From NCBI RefSeq assembly GCF_001015055.1, contig NZ_BBWZ01000007.1:124001-188000 (forward strand): DNA of 64,000 nt, given 5' to 3'. Under the pieces are notes generated by a model that was not told the origin of the DNA, made no database searches, and saw only the letters and a list, made by a program, of their open reading frames with translations. The stretch comes from Aneurinibacillus tyrosinisolvens. GTDB lineage: Bacteria > Bacillota > Bacilli > Aneurinibacillales > Aneurinibacillaceae. Made by a program: the position numbers and the translations under genes. Below are positions 50,851-60,776 of the stretch, piece by piece. How positions within the stretch are numbered: the first letter of the stretch is position 1; every line of letters starts with the position of its first letter.

Positions 50851-50895
50851 AAAACCCTGTACCGAATCAAAGACGCCGGTACAGGGTTTTTATTT
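50851..50895. terminator. Bidirectional terminator
   Basis: AAAACCCTGTACCG and CGGTACAGGGTTTT form a perfect 14-bp stem followed by TATTTTC. It lies between the kinase and a convergent peptidyl-prolyl isomerase gene. Confidence 0.92.
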
Positions 50896-50921
50896 TCTCC
50901 TACGTTTCGTAGGGCGCTATA

Positions 50922-51581
50922 CTACTTTTCCTCAATTGTTATCGTTTTGACAAACACTTTTTCTACTGGTACGCTTTCCTCACCCGTAGGGCTCTGCGTA
51001 ACTTGTACATTTGAAATTTTATCTACTGTATCCATTCCGTCGATCACTTTACCGAAGATAACATAATCAGGCTGGGTATTTAATCCTGCCGCTCCCGGCC
51101 CGTTGCAAATAAAGAACTGGCTGCCGCCGGAATTCGGCTGGTTCGTTCTTGCCATGGCGACAATTCCTTTCTCGTATTTGCGCTTCACAGGCAGCTCATC
51201 TTCAATGTTATACCCAGGACCGCCTGTCCCGGTGCCGAGCGGGTCACCGCCTTGAATCATAAAATCCTTGATAACCCGGTGGAAAATAACGCCATCATAA
51301 AATTTCTCGCGGGAAAGGAATACAAAGTTATTTACCGTTTTCGGTGCTTCCTTCGCCAGCAGCTCAATGGAGATATTTCCTTTGTTCGTTTCCATGTGGG
51401 CGATATATGTTTTGTTCGGATCGATTGCCATCGGCGGGGCGCTTGCCCACTGTTTTGCCGGTTGTTTCGGCTGCGCCTCCTGCTTACCCTGTTCCGGGTT
51501 TTTTCCGCTGTTTGCGGAGCAGGCGGCCATCGTGAATACGAGGGCAACAGCCAGCAAAATAATAAAAGAGATGCGTTTCAT
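50922..51581 (-). CDS. Lipoprotein peptidyl-prolyl cis-trans isomerase, cyclophilin type
   Basis: The 219-residue protein has a lipobox ending MAAC, a Gln/Lys/Pro linker and a bacterial cyclophilin domain (about 60-215) with FHRVIKDFMIQGGDP, the active-site Arg, and SGGSQFFI. It should assist folding of exported proteins on the outer membrane face. It is distinct from PrsA (parvulin). Confidence 0.94.
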   Translation of the reverse strand: MKRISFIILLAVALVFTMAACSANSGKNPEQGKQEAQPKQPAKQWASAPPMAIDPNKTYIAHMETNKGNISIELLAKEAPKTVNNFVFLSREKFYDGVIFHRVIKDFMIQGGDPLGTGTGGPGYNIEDELPVKRKYEKGIVAMARTNQPNSGGSQFFICNGPGAAGLNTQPDYVIFGKVIDGMDTVDKISNVQVTQSPTGEESVPVEKVFVKTITIEEK

Positions 51582-51604
51582 GAACTTCCCATCCTTTGCC
51601 TGTG

Positions 51605-52321
51605 TTATTTAGTTTGGGGGACGACGGGACGCATAATAACCTGATTCAGAATAATATGCTCAGGCGCGGCGGCCATCTGGTAAGCGATTTGTGCGACATC
51701 GTCAGGCCGGAGTGAATAATCCTTCGGTTCGGTCTGGCCGAAATACGTCTGTACCGAACCGGGGCAAATAACAGACACTTTGACGTTATGCGGCTTGAGC
51801 TCCTGTGTCAGAATGTCGGTAAAAGCCATGACTCCGAATTTACTCGTGCAGTATCCGCCGCCGCCGGGAAATGTCACCGTTCCGGCAACGCTTGAAATAT
51901 TAATAATGTGCCCGGTCTGCCGCCGGGTGAGGTGAGGAACGACATATTTGGTGCAGAGAAACGTTCCTTTCAGGTTTACGTTCATCATCTCATCCCACTG
52001 CTCTACGGTTAGTTCATGGATGGGAGCGAAATGGCCAAGCCCGGCGTTGTTTATTAACACATCGATTTTCCCGTGCTTGTCCGCTATGTATTGTACATTC
52101 TTCTCCACGTCTGAAGCGCTTGTAATATCGAAGGGCAGGGGAACAATTTCTCCCTCAAGCGGCTGCGCCTCGGCGGATAATTTGTCCAATAAATCTGCAT
52201 TGCGGGCGATAGCATATACGGTTGCTCCTTTTTCGGCGAATAAAAGGCACATTGCGTGGCCGATTCCTCTACTTGCGCCTGTAATGAGAACGATCTTGTC
52301 CTGCAGTGATTGTAATTGCAA
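51605..52321 (-). CDS. Short-chain dehydrogenase/reductase
   Basis: The 238-residue Rossmann-fold oxidoreductase has TGASRGIG at the N-terminus, NNAGLG, and the catalytic Ser with YCTSK (YxxxK). The start is TTG 52321 with AAGGAG nine bases upstream. The substrate is unknown; the class includes 3-oxoacyl reductases and sugar or steroid dehydrogenases. Confidence 0.9.
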   Translation of the reverse strand: MQLQSLQDKIVLITGASRGIGHAMCLLFAEKGATVYAIARNADLLDKLSAEAQPLEGEIVPLPFDITSASDVEKNVQYIADKHGKIDVLINNAGLGHFAPIHELTVEQWDEMMNVNLKGTFLCTKYVVPHLTRRQTGHIINISSVAGTVTFPGGGGYCTSKFGVMAFTDILTQELKPHNVKVSVICPGSVQTYFGQTEPKDYSLRPDDVAQIAYQMAAAPEHIILNQVIMRPVVPQTK

Positions 52322-52466
52322 ATGGGTTCACTCCTTTTCCCGATTTTCATCTATCATTTTATCATACTCAGATATGGAATGAAAAAATAAAGAAAAAGCG
52401 ATCGTTATCACAAGATTGTGTTAAAATGTTCGTATTACAATACATAGCTGGAGGAGTGGAAGAAGG

Positions 52467-53594
52467 ATGTTTCGCACGATTTTATTTGATGTTGACGGAG
52501 TTTTACTCAGCGAAGAGCGGTACTTTGACGCCTCGGCGCTGACCGTATGGGAAATGCTCTACAGTCCGAGGTATCTTGGGCTGCAGGGAGATTCTTTCGA
52601 ACCTGCCCCCGCAGAGGCGGTCATTCGCCGCGTGCGCGGGGAAGTATTCGACAAAGATAATGTATTAAACTTTGTAAAGACCAGAGGAATTAACGCGAAC
52701 TGGGACATGGTGTATTTAGCTTTTTCATATCAGCTTATCCGCCTTCTGGCTGTTTTGCATGAAACCGCTCCGGAAAAAGTTGAGGAATTGCTGCAGGCTC
52801 AAATCAACAGAGACGCGCTGCACCGGATTCGGGAGATGGCCAATGGGACGCCGTTTACCGTGCAATATGATGCGTTTGTTCCTGATTTCGAAAAAGGCAC
52901 GGCTGAGAAGCAGGCGCTTCTGCTGTATTTGAATGAGATTGCAGAGCAGAAAACAGGGATAAAGACAGACATTTTCTCCCGGAGCAGCGAGCTATGGGAT
53001 TTATGTCAGGAAACATTCCAGGAGTGGTACCTTGGTGACAGGCTCATTGTGGAATCGATTGGACGAAAAGCGTACCAGGAAGGGAAAAAAGGGTTTCTTG
53101 ATGACGAAATTCCGATTATTGCCCCTGAAAAGATGGCGGAAGTACTCAGTGAACTGAAAAGCCGGGGATATACGCTTGGAATCGGGACAGGGCGTCCGCG
53201 TATCGAAACGGTTGAGCCGCTTCGTGCCATGGGATTGCTGCAGTATTTTGATGAGAACCGCGTTGTTACTGCAAGTGATGTGCTGGAGGCGGAAAAGAAA
53301 TACCCCGAACGGGCCCCTTTAGCCAAGCCGCAGCCATTCTGTTACATCAAGGGGATGCTTGGTATGGATAAAGAGGATGCAGACTGCTTTGCGCTGGCAC
53401 TGCCGATCGAGAACGGAGCGGAAATCCTTGTTGTCGGGGATTCCGTAGCTGACTATATGGCGGCCCGCAGCATCGGCTGCAAATTTGCTGCTACATTGAC
53501 CGGGCTGACCGGGGAGGAAGCGAGAGAGAAGTTTGAAGAATTGCAAGCTGATTATATTTTAAACGATATGACCGAAATTTTGACGGTTTTGTAG
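52467..53594 (+). CDS. HAD-superfamily hydrolase
   Basis: The 375-residue protein has motif I ILFDVDGVLLSEE with the nucleophile Asp, a long helical cap (about 15-200), motif II in GIGTGRP, the Lys of motif III in PLAKPQPF and motif IV VVGDSVADYMAA. It is longer than phosphoglycolate phosphatase because of the large cap. The cytoplasmic phosphatase substrate is unknown. Confidence 0.85.
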   Translation: MFRTILFDVDGVLLSEERYFDASALTVWEMLYSPRYLGLQGDSFEPAPAEAVIRRVRGEVFDKDNVLNFVKTRGINANWDMVYLAFSYQLIRLLAVLHETAPEKVEELLQAQINRDALHRIREMANGTPFTVQYDAFVPDFEKGTAEKQALLLYLNEIAEQKTGIKTDIFSRSSELWDLCQETFQEWYLGDRLIVESIGRKAYQEGKKGFLDDEIPIIAPEKMAEVLSELKSRGYTLGIGTGRPRIETVEPLRAMGLLQYFDENRVVTASDVLEAEKKYPERAPLAKPQPFCYIKGMLGMDKEDADCFALALPIENGAEILVVGDSVADYMAARSIGCKFAATLTGLTGEEAREKFEELQADYILNDMTEILTVL

Positions 53595-53675
53595 GGGTTG
53601 CGGGTTAAACGGTCTTGCACATCAAATACTAAGGAGAAGATAAACTACTGCCTTGCAGGAAATGTGAGGGTTGCT

Positions 53676-53894
53676 ATGAAGATGTTCCTCCTGTTCCTTT
53701 TGCTTCTCACGTGTGTTGCATTTATCGATGCGCTAATAGATGTGCTTATGGGGAACACCTGGCTCGCCGCGCTGTACAATATTATTCATCCTTTTGAGGT
53801 GACAGAGCCAGGTGAAATTGTCTTCTTTCTCCTGTTGTTATTCGTAGCAGTAGCCGTTCCGTTTACTTCTTACTTAAAGGAAAAGAAACACTAA
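53676..53894 (+). CDS. Small membrane protein, 72 aa
   Basis: The protein has two hydrophobic segments (about 3-24 and 45-65) and ends SYLKEKKH. I do not recognise a family. ATG 53676 is preceded by GAGGG; earlier in-frame codons look like spacer. Its end abuts the convergent germination operon. Confidence 0.6.
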   Translation: MKMFLLFLLLLTCVAFIDALIDVLMGNTWLAALYNIIHPFEVTEPGEIVFFLLLLFVAVAVPFTSYLKEKKH

Positions 53895-53895
53895 A

Positions 53896-55023
53896 TTATT
53901 TATGGGCAGCACCGGATTGTTTATCTGCTCCGGACCTTCTGAAACGCTTTCGGAAGATGGCAACAAAAAACAGCATAAGCGGAATTCCGAGCTGGAATGG
54001 AAGATGGAGATATAACGGAACGATTTTTAATCCTTCCGTTATATGTTCGGAGTAATTGCTCGCAATCATCATGGACGAAAGAACGATAACGACCCCGACT
54101 GGAATGACGATGACAGACTGTTTCTCCAGCTTAAACAGGTCTGCCGTACCTGCGACTGCAACATAGAAATAGACGGCGATTTTAGAATATCCTCCAATGA
54201 TTAATGTCAGTACTACGATCGGATCAAGACGCTGAATGAGTTCAGCGATATTGATTTTTCCAATCATTGTGAGCAGTGGGAATGTCGAGCGGGCAGCCAT
54301 ATCGACACCGAGAATGACGATGACGGTTATGGAAGCCAGAGTTAAGAGGAAGCCGCTGAAAATCATCCCGTATATTCCTGTTTTTACAGCCAGATGCGGT
54401 ACATTTACGAACGGCAGAATCATTGTGAAAACAATCATTTCCCCAAACGGAAAGGTAAACGTCTGCAAATACCCTTTAAGTACAGTGGAAAACCCGTTCT
54501 CAAAGACAGGCAGCAGGTTGCGGACATCAATCAGCCCGGAGAAAGCGATGAACGTGTTGCCCACAATGCCTAAGAGAATAAGAGCCCCGAAGAAAATCTC
54601 ACTCGTCCTGCTAATGACTTCAATCCCCTTGTATAATGTGTACATAACCGTCAGAATCATCAGCGTGTTAATGACGAGCAAAGGAGTATGGGGCAGTACG
54701 GATGTCAGGAGAAGTTCGCCAAAGTCGCGCAATACGCGCGAGGCAAGGTAAATAAAATAAACAACATACAGCAGGCCAATCGGCCAGCCGATGTATTTAC
54801 CGAGGATGGCACGGATATAACCGGTTAAAGGGAGAGTTGGGTACCGGCGAAAAAGATAGCCATAAACAAGGAAGAGCAAAAGGCCGCTCATAACTCCAAG
54901 CAGAATGGCGATCCACGAATCCTGTTTTGCCTCAAGGCCCAGGCCGACCAACAATGCACTTCCAAGCTCAAACAAAACAATCATAGTAAACAGTTGCTTA
55001 AGGCTGATCTTTGCTTTTTCCAT
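53896..55023 (-). CDS. Spore germinant receptor subunit B (GerAB/GerKB family)
   Basis: The 375-residue protein has about ten membrane helices of the APC-transporter fold used by GerAB-type subunits, which hold the germinant-binding site. Wording such as FELGSALLVGLG, LPLTGYIRAILGKYIGWPIG and VFTMILPFV supports the family. ATG 55023 is preferred (AAAGG at proper distance); GTG 55047 in frame is possible. It is the last gene of an A-C-B operon, the order known from gerK of B. subtilis. Confidence 0.92.
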   Translation of the reverse strand: MEKAKISLKQLFTMIVLFELGSALLVGLGLEAKQDSWIAILLGVMSGLLLFLVYGYLFRRYPTLPLTGYIRAILGKYIGWPIGLLYVVYFIYLASRVLRDFGELLLTSVLPHTPLLVINTLMILTVMYTLYKGIEVISRTSEIFFGALILLGIVGNTFIAFSGLIDVRNLLPVFENGFSTVLKGYLQTFTFPFGEMIVFTMILPFVNVPHLAVKTGIYGMIFSGFLLTLASITVIVILGVDMAARSTFPLLTMIGKINIAELIQRLDPIVVLTLIIGGYSKIAVYFYVAVAGTADLFKLEKQSVIVIPVGVVIVLSSMMIASNYSEHITEGLKIVPLYLHLPFQLGIPLMLFFVAIFRKRFRRSGADKQSGAAHK

Positions 55024-55064
55024 AGCATTCTTGCCTTTCTTCATCACGATAGAAGTTGTTCTGC

Positions 55065-56267
55065 CTATTTAGATGGTGCAGGTCTTGTCCGCAATCCCGT
55101 ACGCCGTATGTATGAGGTAACGTTTACTTCCACATCGAGATCGGAGAACGTTTTGTCCCAATTCTTTTTCATGCTTTTCCATGCCGCCGGGTATGTCCGG
55201 TGGAATGCTTCACCGAACCCGAAAACGTCGCTTTCATACTCCTGTGCAGTTCTTATCGAATCCATAACTTCCTGTCTGATTCGCCGCTCCGTTTCCCTTT
55301 GAAGCTGATTGATGACTCCTGGCTGTATAACGTCCAAATCACATTCAACCTCATCGATGTTCCCTTCTTCTTTAACATGAACGACAATTTTAGGCTTCCC
55401 GCCCTGGAGCTGGGCCTCTATCTTTGCGTTGGCGCGAAGGACTTCGATGCTGATGGCGTTCTTCTTATCATTGCAGTCGATAACAAGGATGGTCGTTTTG
55501 ACTTTATCCAGCACCCACGCAAGTCCCCGGGCTTTGCGGCCATCCAGCCAATGGATTAGCTTGCCGTCTTTGAAAAGAGCGATGCCGGCAAGCTCGAGCG
55601 TCGCTTTCGGTTTCGCTTCTTCCGTATTGGAAAGCGTGACCCCGGTCTTTTTATCTCCGGCAATGCGGATTCCGCTAATGATAGGCTCACCATTGTCGCT
55701 AACGAGGCCTCTGATAATATCTGAAATCGAAATGCTGAAATTTTCGCCCCACGTTTTCTCGGTGTTTTGCAAGGTGTCCCGTATATCATTCGCCGGGATT
55801 TTTTCCAGCGGAGTAATGGTAGAAATGATGGATTTTGCGCTCGTCTTTCGGGCAACGAACACAGGGAAATTCGTCCGTACTTCGTTATCCCGTTCCATTA
55901 CGTCAAATAGATGCTTAATGCCCTGTTTCGCGGTTGTTTCATCAATAACGATTAAACGCGTGTGCGCAAAAAAAATCACACGCGGGACCTTTAATGCGCT
56001 TCTGCGGATCGCTTCATCAAGTGTACGCCCCCTGGTAGAATAAACGGCAATCGGAGCCCCTGAACCACCGCCTTTTTTTCCTGAGCTTGAAGCGACTTGC
56101 CCGGGATTGATAATCTGAAGGGAAACCTCGTACTCGTTTTTTTTCTCATCCTGATCCACTGCAATGGCGGTAACGATGGACAGTTCGTTTAATTCTCTTC
56201 GGTTCCAGCATCCTGTAAGTAAAATCAGTGTAATGAAGGCGGCAACCAAAAGGAAAGGTTTAGTCAT
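55065..56267 (-). CDS. Spore germinant receptor lipoprotein subunit C (Ger(x)C family)
   Basis: The 400-residue lipoprotein has lipobox LTGC at about 17-20 followed by WNRRELNELSIVTAIAVDQ, the classical Ger(x)C opening. The rest matches the three-domain GerBC layout in length. It is exported to the outer face of the inner spore membrane. Its start overlaps the upstream subunit A gene by eight bases. Confidence 0.95.
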   Translation of the reverse strand: MTKPFLLVAAFITLILLTGCWNRRELNELSIVTAIAVDQDEKKNEYEVSLQIINPGQVASSSGKKGGGSGAPIAVYSTRGRTLDEAIRRSALKVPRVIFFAHTRLIVIDETTAKQGIKHLFDVMERDNEVRTNFPVFVARKTSAKSIISTITPLEKIPANDIRDTLQNTEKTWGENFSISISDIIRGLVSDNGEPIISGIRIAGDKKTGVTLSNTEEAKPKATLELAGIALFKDGKLIHWLDGRKARGLAWVLDKVKTTILVIDCNDKKNAISIEVLRANAKIEAQLQGGKPKIVVHVKEEGNIDEVECDLDVIQPGVINQLQRETERRIRQEVMDSIRTAQEYESDVFGFGEAFHRTYPAAWKSMKKNWDKTFSDLDVEVNVTSYIRRTGLRTRPAPSK

Positions 56268-57894
56268 CTTTTTTCCCTTCCTTCTCTGTGCTGTTCTCTG
56301 TGTCCCTATGTTCCGGGGAAGGCTGCAGACCGGGCTTCATTCTGTTTTTGTTCTCGCTGAGAAGCCTTGGCCGGCTCAACTGCGCCCACAGCGGAAGACG
56401 GATAAGAGCGTCCTTCTGCTCGGATAGAATGAAGGGGGTGAACGGCGCCAGGTACGGATAGCCAAAGGAGCGAAGGCTGCATAGATGCGCAACGAGAAAA
56501 ATAAGCATCAGCGCTATCCCATACAGTCCGAACATGCTGGCGGAAACCATAAAAACAAAGCGGAGCAGGCGAGCTGATATGGCGAGGGTGTAGGATGGCA
56601 CCGCAAAGCTTGCGATGGCTGTAATGGCGACAATAATAACCATCGCAGTCGATACGATGCCTGCCTCCACCGCCGCCTGGCCGATGACGAGCGCACCGAC
56701 GATGGACACAGCCTGGCCGATGGCCCGCGGCATCCGAATCCCGGCTTCGCGTAAAATCTCAAAGGTAAATTCCATCATTATCGCTTCCACGATAGCCGGG
56801 AAAGGAATCCCTTCCCGCATTGCGGCCAGATTAATAAGCAGCATAGTTGGAATCATTTCCTGGTGATACGTAATGGCTGCGACATAGAGTGAAGGAGCAA
56901 GCAGCGAAATGAAGAACGACAAAAACCGCAGCATACGCAGGAAGCTTCCGATATCATAGCGATAGTAATAATCCTCAGAGGCCTGGAAAAAGTGGCTGAA
57001 CGATGTAGGCGCAATAAGAGCAAACGGGGTGCCGTCCACAAGGATGGCAACGCGGCCTTCCAGCAGGTTGCCGGCTACCACGTCAGGCCGTTCTGTATTA
57101 TAAACCGTTGGAAAAGGAGTCAGGGTTTGATCTTCGATGAGCTGTTCAATGTAGCCTGATTCGAGAATTCCGTCTATTTTAATGCGCGATAGCCTGCTTT
57201 TAATTTCATCCACCAATTCTTCGTTAACAATCCCCTTGATGTACATGAGCGATACATCGGTTTGTGTAACTTCACCAAGACGAATGGTTTCCAGCCAGAG
57301 GTTTGGACTTTTAATGCGGCGCCGTATGAGTGAAGTATTCGTACGGATCGATTCTGTAAAACCGTCCTTTGGCCCGCGGACAACGGTTTGTGAAGTAGGC
57401 TCGGTTACACTTCTCACCTTGCCGCCCCGGGTGCTTCCGATGATCGCTTCCGGTATACCATCAATAAGAATCGCTGTATCACCGGATAAAATGGAAAGAA
57501 AGAAGGTGTTCCAATCTGTGACCGTTTTTATGTCACCTAGCGTTAGCGTATCCTTCCCGATGGATTCAACAAGGCTTTTTGAGGAAGAAGGAGGATGATT
57601 GCCCGCATCCGGCGATTCAGCAATAAGGGACCGCATGATAAAATCATTAATCGCTGTTGTGTCAGCAAGTCCGTCAATGTAGAGGGCTGCTGCGTTTATT
57701 TTCGGGTTCTGTCCGATATGAAACTCGCGAATAATGATGTCGGTGCTGTTTCCCATTTCCTGCTTTATCTTTGTCACGTTCTCTTTTAAGGAAGAAGAAA
57801 TCGGTTTTTTTTCACTGTCCGTATCATACGGTTCATCCTCCGCTTGTCTTTTGCTTTTTTTCTTGCCAAATAGCTTATTCCAGAGAGAGTTCAT
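56260..57894 (-). CDS. Spore germinant receptor subunit A (GerA family)
   Basis: The 544-residue protein has a basic hydrophilic N-terminal domain (KNLFGKKK-like start, about 250 residues) and a C-terminal half with about five membrane helices. Family wording includes RRIKSPNL, VYNTERPDVVAGNLLEGRVAI and EDYYYRYDIGSFLRMLRF. The subunit helps form the ion-release channel during germination. ATG 57894 is chosen over the upstream TTG because homology begins there. The germinant cannot be predicted. Confidence 0.95.
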   Translation of the reverse strand: MNSLWNKLFGKKKSKRQAEDEPYDTDSEKKPISSSLKENVTKIKQEMGNSTDIIIREFHIGQNPKINAAALYIDGLADTTAINDFIMRSLIAESPDAGNHPPSSSKSLVESIGKDTLTLGDIKTVTDWNTFFLSILSGDTAILIDGIPEAIIGSTRGGKVRSVTEPTSQTVVRGPKDGFTESIRTNTSLIRRRIKSPNLWLETIRLGEVTQTDVSLMYIKGIVNEELVDEIKSRLSRIKIDGILESGYIEQLIEDQTLTPFPTVYNTERPDVVAGNLLEGRVAILVDGTPFALIAPTSFSHFFQASEDYYYRYDIGSFLRMLRFLSFFISLLAPSLYVAAITYHQEMIPTMLLINLAAMREGIPFPAIVEAIMMEFTFEILREAGIRMPRAIGQAVSIVGALVIGQAAVEAGIVSTAMVIIVAITAIASFAVPSYTLAISARLLRFVFMVSASMFGLYGIALMLIFLVAHLCSLRSFGYPYLAPFTPFILSEQKDALIRLPLWAQLSRPRLLSENKNRMKPGLQPSPEHRDTENSTEKEGKKDD

Positions 57895-57974
57895 GTTGTA
57901 CCCCGCCCGCAAGTGTTGTTAGATTTCCATTTTCTCCTTCTTGTTCTCTGTTTATTCATCGCGTCTTTTTTACA

Positions 57975-58002
57975 ATAAAAAAGCTCCCTTGTGAAAGGGA
58001 GC
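57975..58002 (-). terminator. Terminator after serA
   Basis: On the minus strand GCTCCCTT and AAGGGAGC form a stem around TCAC and are followed by TTTTTTATTG. Confidence 0.9.
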
Positions 58003-58033
58003 GAGCTTACCTAATTTTATACGGTTATTTATC

Positions 58034-59617
58034 TTACAGTTCGATTTGGGTAACGCTCATGATTTCATTTAATTCCCCAAGTGAATCAAGAACATCGGGG
58101 TTCACTTCTTTGTCGACAGTGAGAAGCATGATGGCATGCCCGCCGACATCCCGGCGCCCTACCTGCATCGTAGCGATGTTGACACCGTTATTGCCTAGCG
58201 TTGTTCCCACCCGGCCAATGGCACCCGGTAAGTCCGTGTGGTGCACAAGCAGAAGATGGCCGCTTGGAATGAGATCGATAGAATAGCCGTCAATTTTTAT
58301 AATGCGCGGTCCGTACCCGTTCAATAATGTACCGGCGACTGTTTTTTCTTCCTGGCTCGTTTTAAGCGTTACAGTGACCAGGTTTGTGAAGCCGCCATTA
58401 TAGGTCGATTTCTGTTCGGTTACGTGAATGTCACGGTTTTTCGCAAGAATGGGCGCATTTACATAGTTAGCGGCCGCTCCTAGATGGTGAGACAGAATTC
58501 CCTTTAGCGTTGTACGCGTGAGGGGAGCGGTATCGATGTCTGTTAATTCCCCGGAATACGTAACGATAACTTCTTTTAAGCCGCCTACAGCGGTTTGCGC
58601 AATAAGTTCGCCCAGTTTCTCGTTCAGCTTAAAGAACGGCTGCACCTTCTCCAGCACATTGGCAGGAATGGACGGAAGATTGACGGCGTTTTTAAACGGC
58701 TCGTCATGCAAAATATGAAGGATTTCTTCCGATACATCAATCGCCACGTTCTCCTGCGCCTCCACAGTAGATGCGCCAAGGTGCGGCGTAACGATAACCT
58801 GGGGCATGTTTACAAGCGGGTTTTCCACAGGTGGCTCCTGCTCAAAAACATCGAGCGCAGCGCCGGCAACCTTGCCGCTCACGAGCGCTTCATACAGAGC
58901 TTTTTCATTGATAATTCCGCCGCGGGCACAGTTGACAACGCGCACACCGTCTTTCATTTTTTCAAACTCTCTCGTATTTAAAATATATTTCGTATCTTTT
59001 GTCAGCGGAGTATGGACGGTAATGAAATCTGCCTGCCTCACTACATCGTCAAGGGTGCCGAATTGCACACCCAGCTTGTCAGCTCTTTCCTGGGTAAGGA
59101 ACGGATCGTAGGCGACAACTTTCATATTGAATGCTTTGCCTCGCTTGGCTACTTCCGCACCGATTCGGCCAAGACCCACAACCCCGAGCACTTTGTTGTT
59201 CAATTCAACGCCGGTAAACGATTTGCGATCCCATTCTCCTTCGACTAATTTTTTGTAAGCCATTGGGATGCGGCGTGCCAGTGCCATAATCATCGCAAAA
59301 GAATGCTCGGCAGTCGAAATCGTATTTCCGTCAGGGGCATTAATGACGATAACCCCGGCATTCGTTGCTGCCGCCAGGTCGATATTATCTACTCCAACCC
59401 CGGCCCGGCCCACCGCTTTCAGCTTTGTACCGGCTTCGATAATGGCAGGAGTCACCTTCGTCTGGCTGCGCACGAGCAGGGCATCGTATTCAGGAATGAT
59501 GTCAATCAGTTCGGCTTCTGAAAGCCCTGTCTTGCGATCAACCTGTACATCGGGAGCGTCGAGCAGCTTTTGAATTCCAAATTCGCTTAATGGATCACTT
59601 ACTAATACTTTAAACAT
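58034..59617 (-). CDS. serA: D-3-phosphoglycerate dehydrogenase
   Basis: The 527-residue enzyme catalyses the first step of serine synthesis. It has the D-2-hydroxyacid dehydrogenase layout: VGRAGVGVDNID, the NAD motif GLGRIG (about residue 150), ARGGIINEKAL, EPP and VTPHLGAST with the catalytic His. An intervening ASB domain (about 320-450) and a C-terminal ACT domain (LLVHHTDLPGAIGRVGTTLG) complete the long SerA form. ATG 59617 follows GGAGGTG. A T-box leader upstream controls it. Confidence 0.97.
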   Translation of the reverse strand: MFKVLVSDPLSEFGIQKLLDAPDVQVDRKTGLSEAELIDIIPEYDALLVRSQTKVTPAIIEAGTKLKAVGRAGVGVDNIDLAAATNAGVIVINAPDGNTISTAEHSFAMIMALARRIPMAYKKLVEGEWDRKSFTGVELNNKVLGVVGLGRIGAEVAKRGKAFNMKVVAYDPFLTQERADKLGVQFGTLDDVVRQADFITVHTPLTKDTKYILNTREFEKMKDGVRVVNCARGGIINEKALYEALVSGKVAGAALDVFEQEPPVENPLVNMPQVIVTPHLGASTVEAQENVAIDVSEEILHILHDEPFKNAVNLPSIPANVLEKVQPFFKLNEKLGELIAQTAVGGLKEVIVTYSGELTDIDTAPLTRTTLKGILSHHLGAAANYVNAPILAKNRDIHVTEQKSTYNGGFTNLVTVTLKTSQEEKTVAGTLLNGYGPRIIKIDGYSIDLIPSGHLLLVHHTDLPGAIGRVGTTLGNNGVNIATMQVGRRDVGGHAIMLLTVDKEVNPDVLDSLGELNEIMSVTQIEL

Positions 59618-59667
59618 ACAATCAGCACCTCCGCGGCAATTTTGCCTTTTTCCACTCTTTTTTTGTA

Positions 59668-59959
59668 ATAAAAAAACCTCTCGTGCTCGCTGCAATCCTG
59701 CAGCAAGGGACGAAAGGTTACTTTTTCGCGGTACCACCCTTATTCGCCGCTGTCTCGCAACAGCAGCCTCTTCCGGTCATACAATGACCGTCGCTTGTAA
59801 CGGAGCATCCGTTCGAACCTACTTCAATGTTCGGCCCGACAGCTCAGGAGCGCTCAAACAGCAGGGAAATCACCGGTTCACAGCAGCCACCGGCTCTCTG
59901 GGGATTTCGTTCTGCGTTTCTCTCCATCATGGCTGTTTTTTGAATATCGTTTGTTGTTT
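59668..59959 (-). promoter_or_regulatory. T-box riboswitch controlling serA
   Basis: On the minus strand the T-box core GGGTGGTACCGCG (complement of 59727-59739) lies before a terminator stem (ACCTTTCGTCC... with ...GAGAGGT and TTTTTTT). Upstream, AGAGAGCCGGTGG and the matching GAACCGGTGA form the distal stem I loops, and CTCCTGAGCT follows the specifier region. AGC at about 59852-59854 is a plausible serine specifier codon. Uncharged serine tRNA would stabilise the antiterminator and raise serA expression. The specifier reading is inference. Confidence 0.93.
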
Positions 59960-59965
59960 GATAAT

Positions 59966-59994
59966 AATTTACCATGTTCTATTGAAAGAGTCAA
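59966..59994 (-). promoter_or_regulatory. Sigma-A promoter of the serA T-box transcript
   Basis: Read on the minus strand, TTGACT (complement of 59989-59994) and TAAATT (complement of 59966-59971) are exactly 17 bp apart, placing the transcript start just before the T-box stem I. The remaining 60000-60242 segment is AT-rich and shows no gene. Confidence 0.75.
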
Positions 59995-60242
59995 GGTGAT
60001 TCAGGTAAATTCTTAACAATTATTTAGTTTGACTGATTAATGTTCGTGTTTTGTTGAAATCTTTATTTTTATTCTAACAACTTCCCCTACGGATGTAAAG
60101 GGATTTAACGGCAAAATGTTGTTAAAAAATTAAGAAAGTAATGAATGCGGTTGCAAATTAGGAATCATCTGTTCAAAGGAGCAGGCAACATGATAAAGTA
60201 AAAAGATATCGATAAAATGATTAAATTAAGAGGGCAGGAAAA

Positions 60243-60671
60243 ATGAACATTCGACAATTGCGCGGCCATCATTTGCTGTGCGTACACGGTTTTCAAGGTA
60301 TGGGATACAGCCCGTCTTTTATAGAGAAAATGGGGGAGATTGTAGGAGAAATACGGGATCCTGAAAGCGATATCTGGATTGAAGTGAAACTCGGCTTTGA
60401 TGAGGCGTGCTCCGCCTGCCCACACCAGGGTGAGACGGAATGCGAGGCAGGAGAAGGCTCAGACGCCCATGTGAGGGGCATGGACACGAAAGTAATTGAT
60501 CATCTTGGGCTTGAGAAGGATGCTATCTACCGAAAGGATTGGCTGGTCAACCGTACGGCACAGATGGTACAGCCGGATGATCTTGATTTTCTATGTGCCG
60601 ACTGTTCATGGCTGTCTGCAGGTGTTTGCAAGGAAGGAATTCACCGTTTAAACCGGAACACGGGTTGGTAA
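60243..60671 (+). CDS. DUF1284 domain-containing protein
   Basis: The 142-residue protein starts with RQLRGHHLLCVHGFQGMGYS, the hallmark of DUF1284, and has cysteine clusters CSACPH and CADCSW with further cysteines, suggesting iron-sulfur or zinc binding. It is cytoplasmic. The family function is unknown. ATG 60243 follows AGAGGG. A terminator follows at 60696. Confidence 0.9.
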   Translation: MNIRQLRGHHLLCVHGFQGMGYSPSFIEKMGEIVGEIRDPESDIWIEVKLGFDEACSACPHQGETECEAGEGSDAHVRGMDTKVIDHLGLEKDAIYRKDWLVNRTAQMVQPDDLDFLCADCSWLSAGVCKEGIHRLNRNTGW

Positions 60672-60695
60672 AATAGAGAGACTGGACGATATAGG

Positions 60696-60726
60696 AAAAC
60701 TCCCGCGTGCAAGCGGGAGTTTCCTT
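60696..60726 (+). terminator. Rho-independent terminator after DUF1284 gene
   Basis: AAACTCCCGC and GCGGGAGTTT form a 10-bp stem around GTGCAA, followed by CCTTG. Confidence 0.8.
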
Positions 60727-60776
60727 GTATGTATCGCTTTATTTTGCTTCATATATCCTAGGGAGGCGATGATAGG

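Noticed and set aside
55429..56043. 204-codon plus-strand frame
   Set aside because: It is the complement of the germinant receptor C gene, whose lipobox and family opening are clear.
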